This document shows positions 8,444 through 17,281 of a DNA stretch of 64,000 nucleotides, piece by piece. Source of the DNA: an uncultured Lachnospiraceae bacterium (GTDB lineage Bacteria > Bacillota > Clostridia > Lachnospirales > Lachnospiraceae). The number at the start of each line of letters is the position of its first letter. The stretch's first letter is position 1. The translations under genes and the position numbers were made by a program. The notes beneath the pieces are model-generated. The model did not search any database, had not been told where the DNA came from, and was given only the letters and a program-made list of their open reading frames with translations. The DNA is taken from contig CAJUKV010000005.1 of NCBI GenBank assembly GCA_910587305.1, positions 1 to 64,000 of the forward strand. The letters are read 5' to 3'.

Positions 8444-9772
8444 ATGAAGAAAAAATGGTTGAGCGTGATGTTGGCAGCGGTACTTGCGGTATCAACGCTT
8501 GCAGGATGCGGAAATTCCGGCAAGGAAAGCAGTGAGGATACAGGGAGCGGCCAGGGAGGAACGGAAAGCAATACGGATGCAGGAGCCGATGCGGACACAT
8601 CCGACTCTTCAGATTCCGAGAAAATTGTATTGGAGTTTTATAATCAGAAAGTGGAAGCGGAAAGCCTTTATAATGATGTAATTATTCCTAAATTCCAGGA
8701 GGAGCACCCAAATGTGGAAATAGAAGTGGTATCTCCATCTGACGCGGAAACAGTGTTCTTTACCAGAGTATCCACCAATGATATGCCTGATATTATGTCT
8801 ATTTATCCGGCTGAATTTAGTTACCAGGTGATTATGCAGGACGGGCTTTTGGCTGACTTAAGCGGAAAAGATTTTCTTTCCAGAGCTACAAAAAGCGCTA
8901 TTGAGTATTCCACCTATGAAGACGGCAAGATTTATGCAATGCCCTATGGACTTAGCTCTTACGGAATTTACTGTAATCTTGATATGTTTGAGGAAGCGGG
9001 ATTGGAACTGCCGGAAACTTGGGATGATTTGATTGCATGTCTGGATGCTTTTGTGGCAAAGGGTATGGAAAAACCGCTCATTTTTGACGGAAAAGGAAGT
9101 CTTGCCCAGTTTGCGGAAAGATTAATCGGAATTGTAGATAAGGACTTCGCAACAGTGTGTGAGTCCGTAGGAAAAGGAGAAGGCTCTTTTGCGGATGCGG
9201 ATAAGAATCAGGTGCGTATTTTCTCGGAAGCACTTTTGGAGCTGGCCAAATATGCGCCGGATGACATTCTTGGAATCGGCCGTGATCAGGGAACAGCGGA
9301 TTTCTGTAATGGGGTTTATCCTATGTACATTGGCGGTACCTTCTATATGGCGGATATCCTTGCCGGAAATGCTGACTTAAACTGTACAATGATTCCAATT
9401 CCCAAGCCGGATGGGGGATATAGCCTGCCGATTAATGTAGATATTGCTCTTGGCTATTATGTGGAAACAGAACATCCTGAAATTTGCGAAGCGTTTATTG
9501 AATTTATGTCAAGACCTGAGATTTATCAGATTATGGCGGACAATGAAGGAACTCCCACTTGTATTGAAGGGGTGGATTACAAGATAAAGGCCCTTCAGGA
9601 TATCAGTGAGAAAATTGTAGGAGACAATACCTTCCTTACGCTGGTTAACTTCTGGCCCTCCGGATGGAGAACGGAATGGACAATTTATGTGCAGAATCTG
9701 ATCAGTGACGGAGATATTGATGCTTTAATCACAGAAACAGACAGAATATGTAAAGATTATTATAACCAGTAA
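8444..9772 (+). CDS. Extracellular solute-binding lipoprotein of a carbohydrate ABC transporter
   Basis: A family-1 sugar-binding protein, anchored to the outer face of the membrane. The signal peptide ends in the lipobox LAGC with Cys22, followed by a Gly/Ser/Asp-rich linker (to about residue 60) and the bilobal binding domain (typical stretches YAMPYGLSSYGIYCNLD and MYIGGTFYMAD). 442 aa. The gene starts after AGGAG and is divergent from the YesMN-type pair. A strong terminator at 9841 separates it from the two permease genes, a common device that keeps the binding protein at higher levels than the permeases. The sugar cannot be named from the sequence. Confidence 0.93.
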   Translation: MKKKWLSVMLAAVLAVSTLAGCGNSGKESSEDTGSGQGGTESNTDAGADADTSDSSDSEKIVLEFYNQKVEAESLYNDVIIPKFQEEHPNVEIEVVSPSDAETVFFTRVSTNDMPDIMSIYPAEFSYQVIMQDGLLADLSGKDFLSRATKSAIEYSTYEDGKIYAMPYGLSSYGIYCNLDMFEEAGLELPETWDDLIACLDAFVAKGMEKPLIFDGKGSLAQFAERLIGIVDKDFATVCESVGKGEGSFADADKNQVRIFSEALLELAKYAPDDILGIGRDQGTADFCNGVYPMYIGGTFYMADILAGNADLNCTMIPIPKPDGGYSLPINVDIALGYYVETEHPEICEAFIEFMSRPEIYQIMADNEGTPTCIEGVDYKIKALQDISEKIVGDNTFLTLVNFWPSGWRTEWTIYVQNLISDGDIDALITETDRICKDYYNQ

Positions 9773-9840
9773 TAAGGATAGTTAGTTGCTTACCATGGTC
9801 AGAAATACACAGGCTGTATGTTTGGTGAGAACATAGTTCG

Positions 9841-9874
9841 GATTCCCGTAAGGTTTCCTTGCGGGAATCTTTTA
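9841..9874 (+). terminator. Terminator between binding protein and permeases
   Basis: GATTCCCGTAAGG pairs with CCTTGCGGGAATC (one T-G wobble) around TTT, followed by TTTTATA. It is probably partial read-through, because the two permeases downstream belong to the same transporter. Confidence 0.85.
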
Positions 9875-9877
9875 TAC

Positions 9878-9926
9878 ACAGGCCCGCATACGGAAATTTG
9901 CTGCCAAGGCAGCATGCGGGCCGCGC
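9878..9926. repeat. Interspersed palindrome IV, copy 1
   Basis: A 49-nt element with GC-rich arms (GGCCCGCATAC and GCATGCGGGCC) around a conserved centre (GGAAATTTGCTGCCAAGGCA). A second copy at 23181-23229 differs at arm positions in a way that keeps the pairing. Both copies lie a few bases after a terminator T-run. Confidence 0.85.
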
Positions 9927-9985
9927 AGCGAGTAGGGAGAAAATCGTCCCTGCTTGATTAAAAGAGGATAACGGGGGTATCCAGA

Positions 9986-10876
9986 ATGAAAAATGGAAAA
10001 AAGAAAAGGATAACGGAGAAGTCGCTGTCCATGTTTCTGTTTACCGTACCGGCTACGGTGTTGTATTGTATATTTTTTATTTACCCGATTGCAATTGGGA
10101 TTATGTACAGCTTTACCGATTGGAACGGGCTGTCAAAGGACTATAAATTTATAGGATTTTCCAATTACATTACGGCGTTTACCAACAGCCGTTTCCAGAA
10201 TGCGGTGAAGTTTAACATCAAATTTACCGTGATGGCGGTAATTTTAATTGTGGGGCTGAGCCTTATTCTGGCGCTGATTTTTAATAATAGTAAGCTTCGC
10301 TGCATGTCTGCGTTTCGGGGAATCTTTTTCTTCCCTGCGGTACTTGGAATGTTGGTTGTGGGTTTGATTTTTAATGAAATTTTCTATCGTGCGGTTCCTG
10401 TGATAGGGAAGGCCCTGAACATTTCCGCACTCTCGTCCAATATTCTGGCCAGTAAATCTACGGCAATCTATGGAGTTCTTATCGTCCATGTATGGCTTGC
10501 GGTGGCCATGGCTACCGTAATGCTGCTTGCGGGACTGCAGTCCGCCCCGGAGGATCTCTATGAGGCGGCGGTGTTAGACGGGGCGAACAGATGGCAGAAA
10601 TTTAAGTATATTACCATGCCTTTCCTGCTTCCGGTGCTTTCCGTTGTGGTTATCTTGCAGGTAAAGAGCGGGCTGACAGTTTACGATATTATTGTCGCGC
10701 TGACAAACGGAGGACCGGGAGGCGCTACGGAAAGCCTGGCATTTTTGATTTACAGCCATGGATTTAAGGAAGTAAAATTCTCCTATGCCATAGCGGAGGC
10801 AATGGTACTCACGATAGTGATCTGTGCAATTTCCTTTATTCAGACCAGTATCAGTAATAAGAAAAAAGTCTATTAA
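9986..10876 (+). CDS. Carbohydrate ABC transporter permease, MalF/UgpA type
   Basis: One half of the membrane channel of the sugar importer. 296 aa with six predicted TM helices and the EAA loop that contacts the ATPase (EDLYEAAVLDGANRWQKF, near residues 190-210). The first helix begins around residue 16. The second permease follows 11 bp after the stop with its own GGAGG site. No ATPase gene is present here; transporters of this group commonly share a genome-wide MsmX/UgpC-type ATPase. Expression is expected to follow the YesMN-type system. Confidence 0.93.
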   Translation: MKNGKKKRITEKSLSMFLFTVPATVLYCIFFIYPIAIGIMYSFTDWNGLSKDYKFIGFSNYITAFTNSRFQNAVKFNIKFTVMAVILIVGLSLILALIFNNSKLRCMSAFRGIFFFPAVLGMLVVGLIFNEIFYRAVPVIGKALNISALSSNILASKSTAIYGVLIVHVWLAVAMATVMLLAGLQSAPEDLYEAAVLDGANRWQKFKYITMPFLLPVLSVVVILQVKSGLTVYDIIVALTNGGPGGATESLAFLIYSHGFKEVKFSYAIAEAMVLTIVICAISFIQTSISNKKKVY

Positions 10877-10887
10877 GGAGGGCGGAC

Positions 10888-11715
10888 ATGAAGAAAAAAC
10901 CTGGTATTTTTACATATATTTTTCTGCTGTGTGGTTGCGTGCTCATTATTTTTCCAATGTATCTTGCAGTCATTACGGCATTTAAGCCGACGGAAGAGCT
11001 GACCAAAAGTATTTTTTCCTTTCCGACTTCTTTTTATCTGGGAAATTTTCAGGAGGTAATTCAAAAGTCAGGTTTTCTGCATTCTGTTATTAACACGGTT
11101 TTTGTTACGGTGGTCTCCTGTCTTGGGGTGGTTTTGGTGGTGCCGCTGGTTTCCTATGCTATTGCCAGAAATATGGACAAAAATCGGTATTATAAGTATT
11201 TATATTATTTTCTGCTGATTGGAATATTTGTCCCTTTTCAGGTAAAAATGATGCCCCTGGTACAGGTAATGTCAAATTTTAATATGCTCAATGTGCCTGG
11301 CATTGCGGTAGTTTATATTGCAAGTGCGGTTTGTGAAGGTGTATTCTTATATGTAGCTTTCATTCATGGGGTTCCGGGAGAGTTAGAGGAATCCGCTTAT
11401 ATGGATGGGGCGGGGACACTTTTTACTTATTGGAAAATCATTTTTCCGCTGCTCAAGCCAATGACAGCCACCGTATTGATTATGGACGGGCTGTGGTATT
11501 GGAACGATTTTTTCCTGCCCTTGCTGGCCTTAAACAAAACGCCGGATAACTATACGCTCACACTTTTTATTTATAATTTTAAGTCGCAGACTACGGTAAA
11601 CTATTCTCTGATTTTTGCAGGGCTCTTACTTGCTATGCTGCCGATTATGGTGATGTATGTTTTCCTGCAAAAACAGATTATGGGAGGACTTGTAAACGGA
11701 GCCGTAAAAGGGTAA
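10888..11715 (+). CDS. Carbohydrate ABC transporter permease, MalG/UgpE type
   Basis: The second permease subunit of the same importer. 275 aa, six TM helices, with the EAA-type loop ELEESAYMDGAGTLFTYWK at about residues 165-185. The start follows AAGGAGGGCGGAC. The stop TAA at 11713-11715 is followed two bases later by the first of two tandem copies of interspersed element I, so the transporter transcript ends in repeat sequence. Confidence 0.93.
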   Translation: MKKKPGIFTYIFLLCGCVLIIFPMYLAVITAFKPTEELTKSIFSFPTSFYLGNFQEVIQKSGFLHSVINTVFVTVVSCLGVVLVVPLVSYAIARNMDKNRYYKYLYYFLLIGIFVPFQVKMMPLVQVMSNFNMLNVPGIAVVYIASAVCEGVFLYVAFIHGVPGELEESAYMDGAGTLFTYWKIIFPLLKPMTATVLIMDGLWYWNDFFLPLLALNKTPDNYTLTLFIYNFKSQTTVNYSLIFAGLLLAMLPIMVMYVFLQKQIMGGLVNGAVKG

Positions 11716-11716
11716 A

Positions 11717-11842
11717 GTGTGAAGAGAAGTTCTAAGGCGTCAGAAAACGCCGCCTAAGAACAACTAAAACTTCACACTCAGAAGAATGCCCTGACGGTCA
11801 TTCTTCAAACATTGTTTGTGCCGCAAGGCGGCATGTCGGGAA
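11717..11842 (+). repeat. Interspersed element I, copy A1
   Basis: Starts GTGTGAAG and closes hairpin 1 with CTTCACAC (GTTCTAAGGCG against the complementary CGCCGCCTAAGAAC). A weaker hairpin 2 (GAAGAATG / CATTCTTC) and hairpin 3 (TGCCGCAAGGCGGCA, then TGTCGGGAA) follow. It begins two bases after the permease stop codon. Confidence 0.85.
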
Positions 11843-11956
11843 GTGTGAAGAAGAGATGAAGATTTTCTAAGGCGTCAAAGGACGCCGCCTAAGAAAATCT
11901 AAGTCATCTTGAAATAATTCATGTATCGTTTGTGCCGCAAAGCGGCATGTCGGGAA
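11843..11956 (+). repeat. Interspersed element I, copy A2
   Basis: Directly abuts A1. Hairpin 1 has different arms (AGATGA, AGATTTTCT against AGAAAATCT, TCATCT), which still pair. Hairpin 2 is missing, hairpin 3 is present (TGCCGCAAAGCGGCA). A third partial unit (GTGTGAAGAATGCC...GGCATTCTTC) continues to about 12000. Confidence 0.82.
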
Positions 11957-12005
11957 GTGTGAAGAATGCCTTGAAAAACAGGCATTCTTCATCGAGATTT
12001 GTGGA

Positions 12006-12082
12006 TGCGCGGTTTTCACGAATCTTTAGGGAGTAACGGTTCAAGCCGGGATTTTTGAATGTATAGGAGAAGAAACCGCGCA
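12006..12082 (+). promoter_or_regulatory. Leader hairpin upstream of the metallo-hydrolase
   Basis: TGCGCGGTTT (12006-12015) and AAACCGCGCA (12073-12082) are exact complements enclosing 57 nt. The enclosed part contains TTTCACGAATCTTT in part, a string also seen at 4101. The downstream start codon is 15 nt after the right arm. It could be a structured leader or another dispersed repeat with only one copy here. Confidence 0.45.
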
Positions 12083-12096
12083 GAAATGAGGGAAGT

Positions 12097-12933
12097 ATGA
12101 AACTGCATTATCTTGGAACAGCCGCTGCGGAGGGATGGCCCGCTTTATTTTGCAGCTGTGAGAACTGCCAAAGGGCAAGGAAGGCGAAAGGGAAAAACTA
12201 TCGGAGCCGTCCCCAGGCGCTGATTGATGGAAAGTTAATGGTGGACTTTGGGCCGGACACTTTTTATCACATGATGAAATATGATTTGGATTTTTCGGAA
12301 ATACGGCATGTAATATTGACCCACTCTCATACGGATCACTTTTATTCTACGGATTTAATTTTGCGTGCTTTCCCTTATGCGTATTTTGGAGATCTGAAGA
12401 AAATGACGGTGTATGGAAATGAGAAGTGTCACTGGATGTTCTTACGCACGCTGGAAGTGGAGGATGATTCGGCTAATATGCGGGATTGCGTGGGATTTGA
12501 GGAAATTTTGGCATTTCGCCCTTTTCAGATTCCGGGGTATGAGATTACACCCCTTCGTGCGGTACATGACCCGAAGGAGGAATGTGTGATTTATCTTATT
12601 CGGGATGGAGAGGGGAAGAGTCTTTTGTTTGCGAATGACACGGGCGTTTTTCCTGAGGATACGTGGGAAGCCTTAGAAGGGATCAAGCTGGACTGTGTGA
12701 GCTTAGACTGCACACTGGGAAATAATCCGGCTATGGACTGCGGGCATATGGGGCTTAAGGCAGTCCGTAGTGTGGTGGAGCGGTTAAGGAAAATGGAATG
12801 TATCGGCCAAAGTACGCCGGTTGTGCTGACTCATTTTTCCCACAATGGGAATCTTCTGCATGAGGAGTTAGAGGCTGAGACAAGAAAAGACGGATTTATC
12901 ATTGCCTATGATGGAATGGCGCTGGAGTTTTAG
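12097..12933 (+). CDS. MBL-fold metallo-hydrolase, PhnP-like
   Basis: A soluble metal-dependent hydrolase, 278 aa. The zinc-binding HSHTDH motif is near residues 76-81, preceded by LHYLGTAAAEG, and later metal ligands include the ND of FANDTG and the final THFSH. A Cys-rich segment (CSCENCQRARK, residues 20-30) resembles the structural zinc site of PhnP-type phosphodiesterases. The substrate is unknown. GAGGGAAGT precedes the ATG. It is followed 5 bp later by an OPA-family transporter, so the two are probably one operon handling a phosphorylated or cyclic-phosphate compound; that link is inference. Confidence 0.85.
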   Translation: MKLHYLGTAAAEGWPALFCSCENCQRARKAKGKNYRSRPQALIDGKLMVDFGPDTFYHMMKYDLDFSEIRHVILTHSHTDHFYSTDLILRAFPYAYFGDLKKMTVYGNEKCHWMFLRTLEVEDDSANMRDCVGFEEILAFRPFQIPGYEITPLRAVHDPKEECVIYLIRDGEGKSLLFANDTGVFPEDTWEALEGIKLDCVSLDCTLGNNPAMDCGHMGLKAVRSVVERLRKMECIGQSTPVVLTHFSHNGNLLHEELEAETRKDGFIIAYDGMALEF

Positions 12934-12938
12934 CTAAA

Positions 12939-14273
12939 ATGGAGAAAAAGAAACTGGTAGATAAGAAAATGGGGAATTTTTTGTTCCTTCTGTGTTGGTG
13001 CGTTTATTTTGCTTCTTATATTGGGAGGCTGAATTATTCCTCGGTTATGTCTTCTATTATTGAGGAAGGCCTTCTTAGCTTTTCACAGGCAGGGAGTATC
13101 AGTATGGTATACTTTTTTGCCTATGGGATAGGGCAGCTGTGCAATGGAATATTAGGGGACAGACTAAAGCCTCAGAATATGATTTTTTTCGGGCTGTTTT
13201 GCTCCGGGCTTTCCAATCTGCTTATGGGGAGCGTTCGTATTTTTTCTGCCATGGCCGTGCTTTGGGGGATAAACGGCTACATGCAGTCTATGATATGGCC
13301 GCCTATTATCCGGATTTTTGCGGAGAAGTATACGGAAGAGAGGAAAAGAAAATGCAGCGTTGATATTGCTTCCAGTATGGCGGTGGGTACATTGACTTCG
13401 TATTTTCTTTCAGCCTGCGCTATGAAATGGATTTCCTGGCAGGCGGCGTTTTTCCTGGCGGCAGGCGTTATGATTTTGATTGCCCTTGGGTGGAGCGCCG
13501 GATACGGCGCGGTAGAGCGTTTCCTTAAGCCGGACAGGGCGGCGGAGAATGCCTTACAGGACAGGAGCCCTGATTTTTCGGAAAATGAAATTTTTTCGGA
13601 AAAGAAAAAGACAGAAAAAAGAAAGACAGATGAAAGGGTGGCCGGCGGAAAGGAAGGAGCCGGTGAAAATGGTAGAAGGCAGGTTTCACTTCCGGCACTG
13701 ATTGTGGGGAGCGGACTGGCGGGTATTCTTCTTCCGGTTATGATTCATGGGGTTTTGAAGGATGGCATTACCCAGTGGGTGCCTACTTATATTTATGACT
13801 GTTTTGACGTGACAAACTCTTTTTCCGTGCTGGTTACCATGATTCTGCCGCTGATTAATTTAAGCGGAGCATACATGGCCAGGTATGCGGACAGGAAGCA
13901 TCCGGAGGAAGAAATCAGAACCTCTGTCATCTTCTTTGAAGGCGCGCTGGTTTCGCTGCTTCTGCTGTTGTTTTTCGGAAAGTATCATGTGTTTTTGGCA
14001 GTGGTATTGTTCGCTGTGATTACGGCTTCCATGATGGCCGTAAATACGCTGTATGTGAATATGATACCGCTTCACTTTGAGAAGCAGGGACGTGTGGCGG
14101 CGGTTTCGGGACTGTTAAATTCCGTGGCGTACATAGGCAGCGCAGTGTCCACCTTTACGATTGGAATTATGGTGGAAAAAGCAGGCTGGACGGTTACCAT
14201 GAGCAGCTGGGTAGTGATTACGGCCGTGGCTTTGGGGATATGCCTGTCTATGAGAAAAAGAAAATTCAGCTGA
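12939..14273 (+). CDS. MFS transporter, OPA (organophosphate:phosphate antiporter) type
   Basis: A membrane transporter of 444 aa with 12 predicted TM helices in two bundles. The N-terminal segment ASYIGRLNYSSVMSSI and the later GDRLKPQNMIF loop follow the GlpT/UhpT pattern. A charged cytoplasmic linker between the halves (about residues 200-250) is long and Lys/Glu-rich. Related members exchange sugar phosphates or glycerol phosphate for inorganic phosphate. It is coupled to the upstream hydrolase. The substrate cannot be assigned. Confidence 0.85.
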   Translation: MEKKKLVDKKMGNFLFLLCWCVYFASYIGRLNYSSVMSSIIEEGLLSFSQAGSISMVYFFAYGIGQLCNGILGDRLKPQNMIFFGLFCSGLSNLLMGSVRIFSAMAVLWGINGYMQSMIWPPIIRIFAEKYTEERKRKCSVDIASSMAVGTLTSYFLSACAMKWISWQAAFFLAAGVMILIALGWSAGYGAVERFLKPDRAAENALQDRSPDFSENEIFSEKKKTEKRKTDERVAGGKEGAGENGRRQVSLPALIVGSGLAGILLPVMIHGVLKDGITQWVPTYIYDCFDVTNSFSVLVTMILPLINLSGAYMARYADRKHPEEEIRTSVIFFEGALVSLLLLLFFGKYHVFLAVVLFAVITASMMAVNTLYVNMIPLHFEKQGRVAAVSGLLNSVAYIGSAVSTFTIGIMVEKAGWTVTMSSWVVITAVALGICLSMRKRKFS

Positions 14274-14302
14274 TAGACTTTGGACTTTGGTTATGGTATA
14301 CT
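14274..14302 (+). promoter_or_regulatory. Candidate sigma-A promoter for the small gene at 14347
   Basis: TAGACT (14274-14279) and TATACT (14297-14302) are 17 bp apart, 45 bp before the start codon. The -35 box overlaps the transporter stop codon. Confidence 0.5.
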
Positions 14303-14346
14303 GAATTTATCCGGATAACTGTTTTCCGTTAATGGGAGGTGGTATA

Positions 14347-14538
14347 ATGCCAAATAATGCTGAAATTGCCAAAACAACTATAGAGGATTTCAGGGAAATA
14401 CAACGTTTTATGCAGATAGCAAAGGATGAAGAAGCTCTAAAAACATATGCCGAATTGAAAAAGAAATATATTTCATTAAAAGCATTGCTGACGGTTTTAG
14501 GTGTGAATCTGACAGATATTGATGAAATAAAAGAATAG
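14347..14538 (+). CDS. Small hypothetical protein, 63 aa
   Basis: Not recognised. A mostly helical, charged protein (EDFREIQRFMQIAKDEEALKT, then a Lys-rich turn and a hydrophobic helix near ALLTVLGVNLTD). The start at 14347 follows GGGAGGTGGTATA; an upstream ATG at 14332 precedes the ribosome site. It has its own promoter candidate and terminator, so it is a monocistronic unit. No TM or signal peptide. Confidence 0.7.
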   Translation: MPNNAEIAKTTIEDFREIQRFMQIAKDEEALKTYAELKKKYISLKALLTVLGVNLTDIDEIKE

Positions 14539-14560
14539 TAAAAAGAATGCGGTAAAACAC

Positions 14561-14597
14561 AACCCCTTCCGGCGCTTATCCGGTAAGGGGTTTTATT
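14561..14597 (+). terminator. Terminator of the small gene
   Basis: AACCCCTTCCGG pairs with CCGG(T)AAGGGGTT around CGCTTAT, with one bulged T, followed by TTTATTAT. Confidence 0.88.
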
Positions 14598-14622
14598 ATA
14601 TGAATGTATTATCATAAATCCT

Positions 14623-14651
14623 GTGACAAAAAAGAGGCGTTGTGTTATAAT
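14623..14651 (+). promoter_or_regulatory. Sigma-A-type promoter of the rRNA methyltransferase operon
   Basis: GTGACA (14623-14628) and a perfect TATAAT (14646-14651) are 17 bp apart, 45 bp before ATG 14696. Confidence 0.8.
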
Positions 14652-14695
14652 ATCCCCGGTATTTACCGTTAGCCAAACCAGTAAAGGAAAAAAAT

Positions 14696-15850
14696 ATGAG
14701 ACGATATGAACTGATAGCTCCCTGCCATTTTGGATTGGAAGCCGTGCTCAAGCGTGAAATTATAGATTTAGGATACGACGTAACCAAAGTGGAGGATGGA
14801 AGGATCACTTTCGCCGGCGACGGCGAAGCGGTGTGCCGGGCGAATATTTTTTTGAGAACTGCGGAGAGAATCTTAATTAAGGTGGGAAGCTTCCATGCGG
14901 AAAGTTACGAGGAGCTTTTTCAGGGAATAAAGGGGCTCCCCTGGGAGGAATACATTCCGGCGCAGGGAAAGTTCTGGGTGACGAAGGCGGCCAGCGTCAA
15001 AAGCAAGCTGTTTAGTCCCTCCGATATCCAGTCCGTGGTGAAAAAAGCTATGGTGGAGCGGATGAAGGAGGTTTACCATATAGAATGGTTTCAGGAAAGC
15101 GGCGCGTCATTTCCTCTTCGGGTGTTTTTGATGAAGGATGAGGTTACGGCGGCCATAGATACCACGGGAGAATCCTTACACAAAAGGGGATACCGCAGGC
15201 TGACGGCCAAAGCGCCCATTGCGGAAAATCTCGCGGCGGCGCTCATTATGCTGACGCCATGGAAGGGAGATAGGATTTTGGTGGATCCCTTTTGCGGCAG
15301 CGGGACTTTTCCCATTGAAGCGGCTATGATGGCGGCCCACATGGCGCCGGGCATGAACAGGAGCTTTACGGCGCAAAACTGGCCCCACCTGATACCTTTA
15401 AAGGAATGGTACGGGGTGCTTGATGAAGCCAGAGAGGAGATTGTGGAGGATGCCTATACGGACATTCAGGGGTACGATGTGGACGACGCTATGGTGTCTA
15501 TTGCAAGAGAAAACGCCAGGCTTGCGGGGGTGGAGCATCTAATCCACTTTCAAAGGCGGGATGTGAGGGATTTAAGCCACGGTAAAAAATATGGATTTAT
15601 CATAAGCAATCCTCCTTATGGAGAGAGGATAGAGGAAAAAAATAAACTGCCTGAGCTTTACGGAGCGATTGGCGAGAGATTCAGGGCTCTGGATTCCTGG
15701 TCTATGTATCTGATCACGGCCTTTGAGCAGGCGGAAAAGGCCATGGGGCTGAAAGCAGCCAAAAACAGGAAGATATACAATGGGATGATGAAAACTTATT
15801 TTTATCAGTTCCCAGGCCCAAAACCGCCGAAAAAGAATTTACAGGAGTAG
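14696..15850 (+). CDS. Class I SAM-dependent RNA methyltransferase, RlmL N-terminal/YpsC type
   Basis: Probably a 23S rRNA guanine-N2 methyltransferase. The N-terminal THUMP region (about 5-155) is followed by a Rossmann methyltransferase domain with DPFCGSGTFPIEAAMMA (SAM-binding, about 200-215) and the catalytic NPPYGER (about 305). At 384 aa it matches the single-domain Gram-positive YpsC-like group and not the longer E. coli RlmL fusion. A good promoter precedes it and the next gene starts 2 bp after its stop, so the amidase-like gene is cotranscribed. Confidence 0.92.
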   Translation: MRRYELIAPCHFGLEAVLKREIIDLGYDVTKVEDGRITFAGDGEAVCRANIFLRTAERILIKVGSFHAESYEELFQGIKGLPWEEYIPAQGKFWVTKAASVKSKLFSPSDIQSVVKKAMVERMKEVYHIEWFQESGASFPLRVFLMKDEVTAAIDTTGESLHKRGYRRLTAKAPIAENLAAALIMLTPWKGDRILVDPFCGSGTFPIEAAMMAAHMAPGMNRSFTAQNWPHLIPLKEWYGVLDEAREEIVEDAYTDIQGYDVDDAMVSIARENARLAGVEHLIHFQRRDVRDLSHGKKYGFIISNPPYGERIEEKNKLPELYGAIGERFRALDSWSMYLITAFEQAEKAMGLKAAKNRKIYNGMMKTYFYQFPGPKPPKKNLQE

Positions 15851-15852
15851 AA

Positions 15853-17199
15853 ATGCGGCTTAGTTTAATGAAAAAGGCGGCCATCGGGAGTGTGCTGTAT
15901 TCTATGGCGGCAATGGGATTGATTTATTATTTGTCCGGTGACAAAGCAATTACAATTTCAGATGTGGCTCAGGATGAAGTGTCTGGGAGCACCTTACCGG
16001 ATGTTACGGAAAATGGAGCAGGAGAAGGCGCCGGAGCGGATAGCGGGCCGGATGGGGACGGCCTTTTGACAGGCCAAATCACGGAAGGCGATGGGGAAGA
16101 GAAAACTGCTATGGCGGCAGAAGAAAATGAGACGGGCCAAGATGAGGAAAAGACCGGTTTAAGCGGGAACGAAGCCGGCGCAGGTGGGAAAAATGCAGAC
16201 CCCGAGGAAAACCAGGCTGAGCCGGATGGGGAAGAAGGGGCAAAAGAAAATGCCGAAGGGAGCATAGCGCCGGAAGAAAATGGACGCGGCGAGACTGAGG
16301 GAGGAAGACAGGAGCTTATTTTTGGAACCGGCGAGAACAACAGCAGTTATATGAGGATTCCTCTGCCGGCGGAATGCAAGGCGGAAGATATTGCGGTGGA
16401 AAATTTTTATATGAACCGGGAATTGTGCATATTGGTTGACGGAGCGGACAGTGATTTTTATGCTTCCAATGTGATTTCCGGAAATCTGGACATGGTGGAA
16501 AAGGGGACGTGTGAGGAAAATGACAAAGCGGACGAAAGCGGTGTAAAGCTGCGTTTTTCTATGACGGGAGTTTATGAGTATCACACGATTTTAGAGAACC
16601 ATGACTTATATATAAGCTTTTTTAGTCCCAGGGAAATGTATGACAAGATTGTGGTAATCGATCCGGCTTGCGGAGGTTCCAATATAGGAAATGAAGAAAA
16701 TGAGCTTACGGAGAAGGAAATCAATCTTCAAGTTGCCAAAAAAGTGAAAGAAAAGCTGGATGGAACTGATTTGAAGGTGTATTACACCAGAATGGACGAT
16801 TCTAATCCTGCGGAGGAAGACAGGGTCAGACTGGCTAATGAAACCAAAGCGGATATGTATATACGGATACAGGTGGATGCAAACAGGGACAGCAGTGTTT
16901 ATGGGGCTACGGCGATTTATAATGAGGATTACTTTATTCCGGGTTTTGGCAGTGTGGAGCTGGCGGATATACTGGAACGGGAAGTGGTCACCAGCATAAA
17001 GGGGAAAGCCCTGGGCCTTAGCAAGGCGCAGGAGGAAGATTATGCAATCAGGAGCATTACCGTACCTGCGGCTGCGGTGAAGGTGGGATGCCTTACCAAT
17101 AAGCAGGAAGCCATTTTGCTGGGAAGAGAAGATTATCAGGAAAAAATTGCGGATGGTATTTGCAATGCCATTTTGGCTGTCTATGAAGAGACAGATTAA
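15853..17199 (+). CDS. Amidase_3-like protein with degenerate active site
   Basis: Fold of the zinc N-acetylmuramoyl-L-alanine amidases (residues about 265-445), on a protein with one N-terminal TM (about 7-26) and a Glu/Gly/Asn-rich extracellular linker (about 40-155). The usual DPGHGG is DPACGG (His replaced by Cys), the SIHAN ligand is RIQVDAN (His replaced by Gln), and the catalytic Glu of VExGF is Lys (AVKVGCLTN). Only the EKEINL glutamate and the DRVRLAN and yTR motifs remain. This argues against hydrolase activity; a peptidoglycan-binding or regulatory role is inferred. It is translationally close to the methyltransferase (2 bp gap). Confidence 0.85.
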   Translation: MRLSLMKKAAIGSVLYSMAAMGLIYYLSGDKAITISDVAQDEVSGSTLPDVTENGAGEGAGADSGPDGDGLLTGQITEGDGEEKTAMAAEENETGQDEEKTGLSGNEAGAGGKNADPEENQAEPDGEEGAKENAEGSIAPEENGRGETEGGRQELIFGTGENNSSYMRIPLPAECKAEDIAVENFYMNRELCILVDGADSDFYASNVISGNLDMVEKGTCEENDKADESGVKLRFSMTGVYEYHTILENHDLYISFFSPREMYDKIVVIDPACGGSNIGNEENELTEKEINLQVAKKVKEKLDGTDLKVYYTRMDDSNPAEEDRVRLANETKADMYIRIQVDANRDSSVYGATAIYNEDYFIPGFGSVELADILEREVVTSIKGKALGLSKAQEEDYAIRSITVPAAAVKVGCLTNKQEAILLGREDYQEKIADGICNAILAVYEETD

Positions 17200-17225
17200 A
17201 AAGACGGATGGGTGATTAGATTAAT

Positions 17226-17281
17226 TACAAATTTGTGTTCCGGCCCAAATTTGCAGGTTGTTGGAGATAGGGAGGATTAGT
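17226..17281 (+). repeat. Leader element II, copy L1 (before the XTP pyrophosphatase)
   Basis: ACAAATTTGTGTTCCGGCCC and a second AAATTTG palindrome, then GGAGATAGGGAGGATTAGT directly followed by ATG. The element contains the ribosome site of the gene. Confidence 0.75.
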
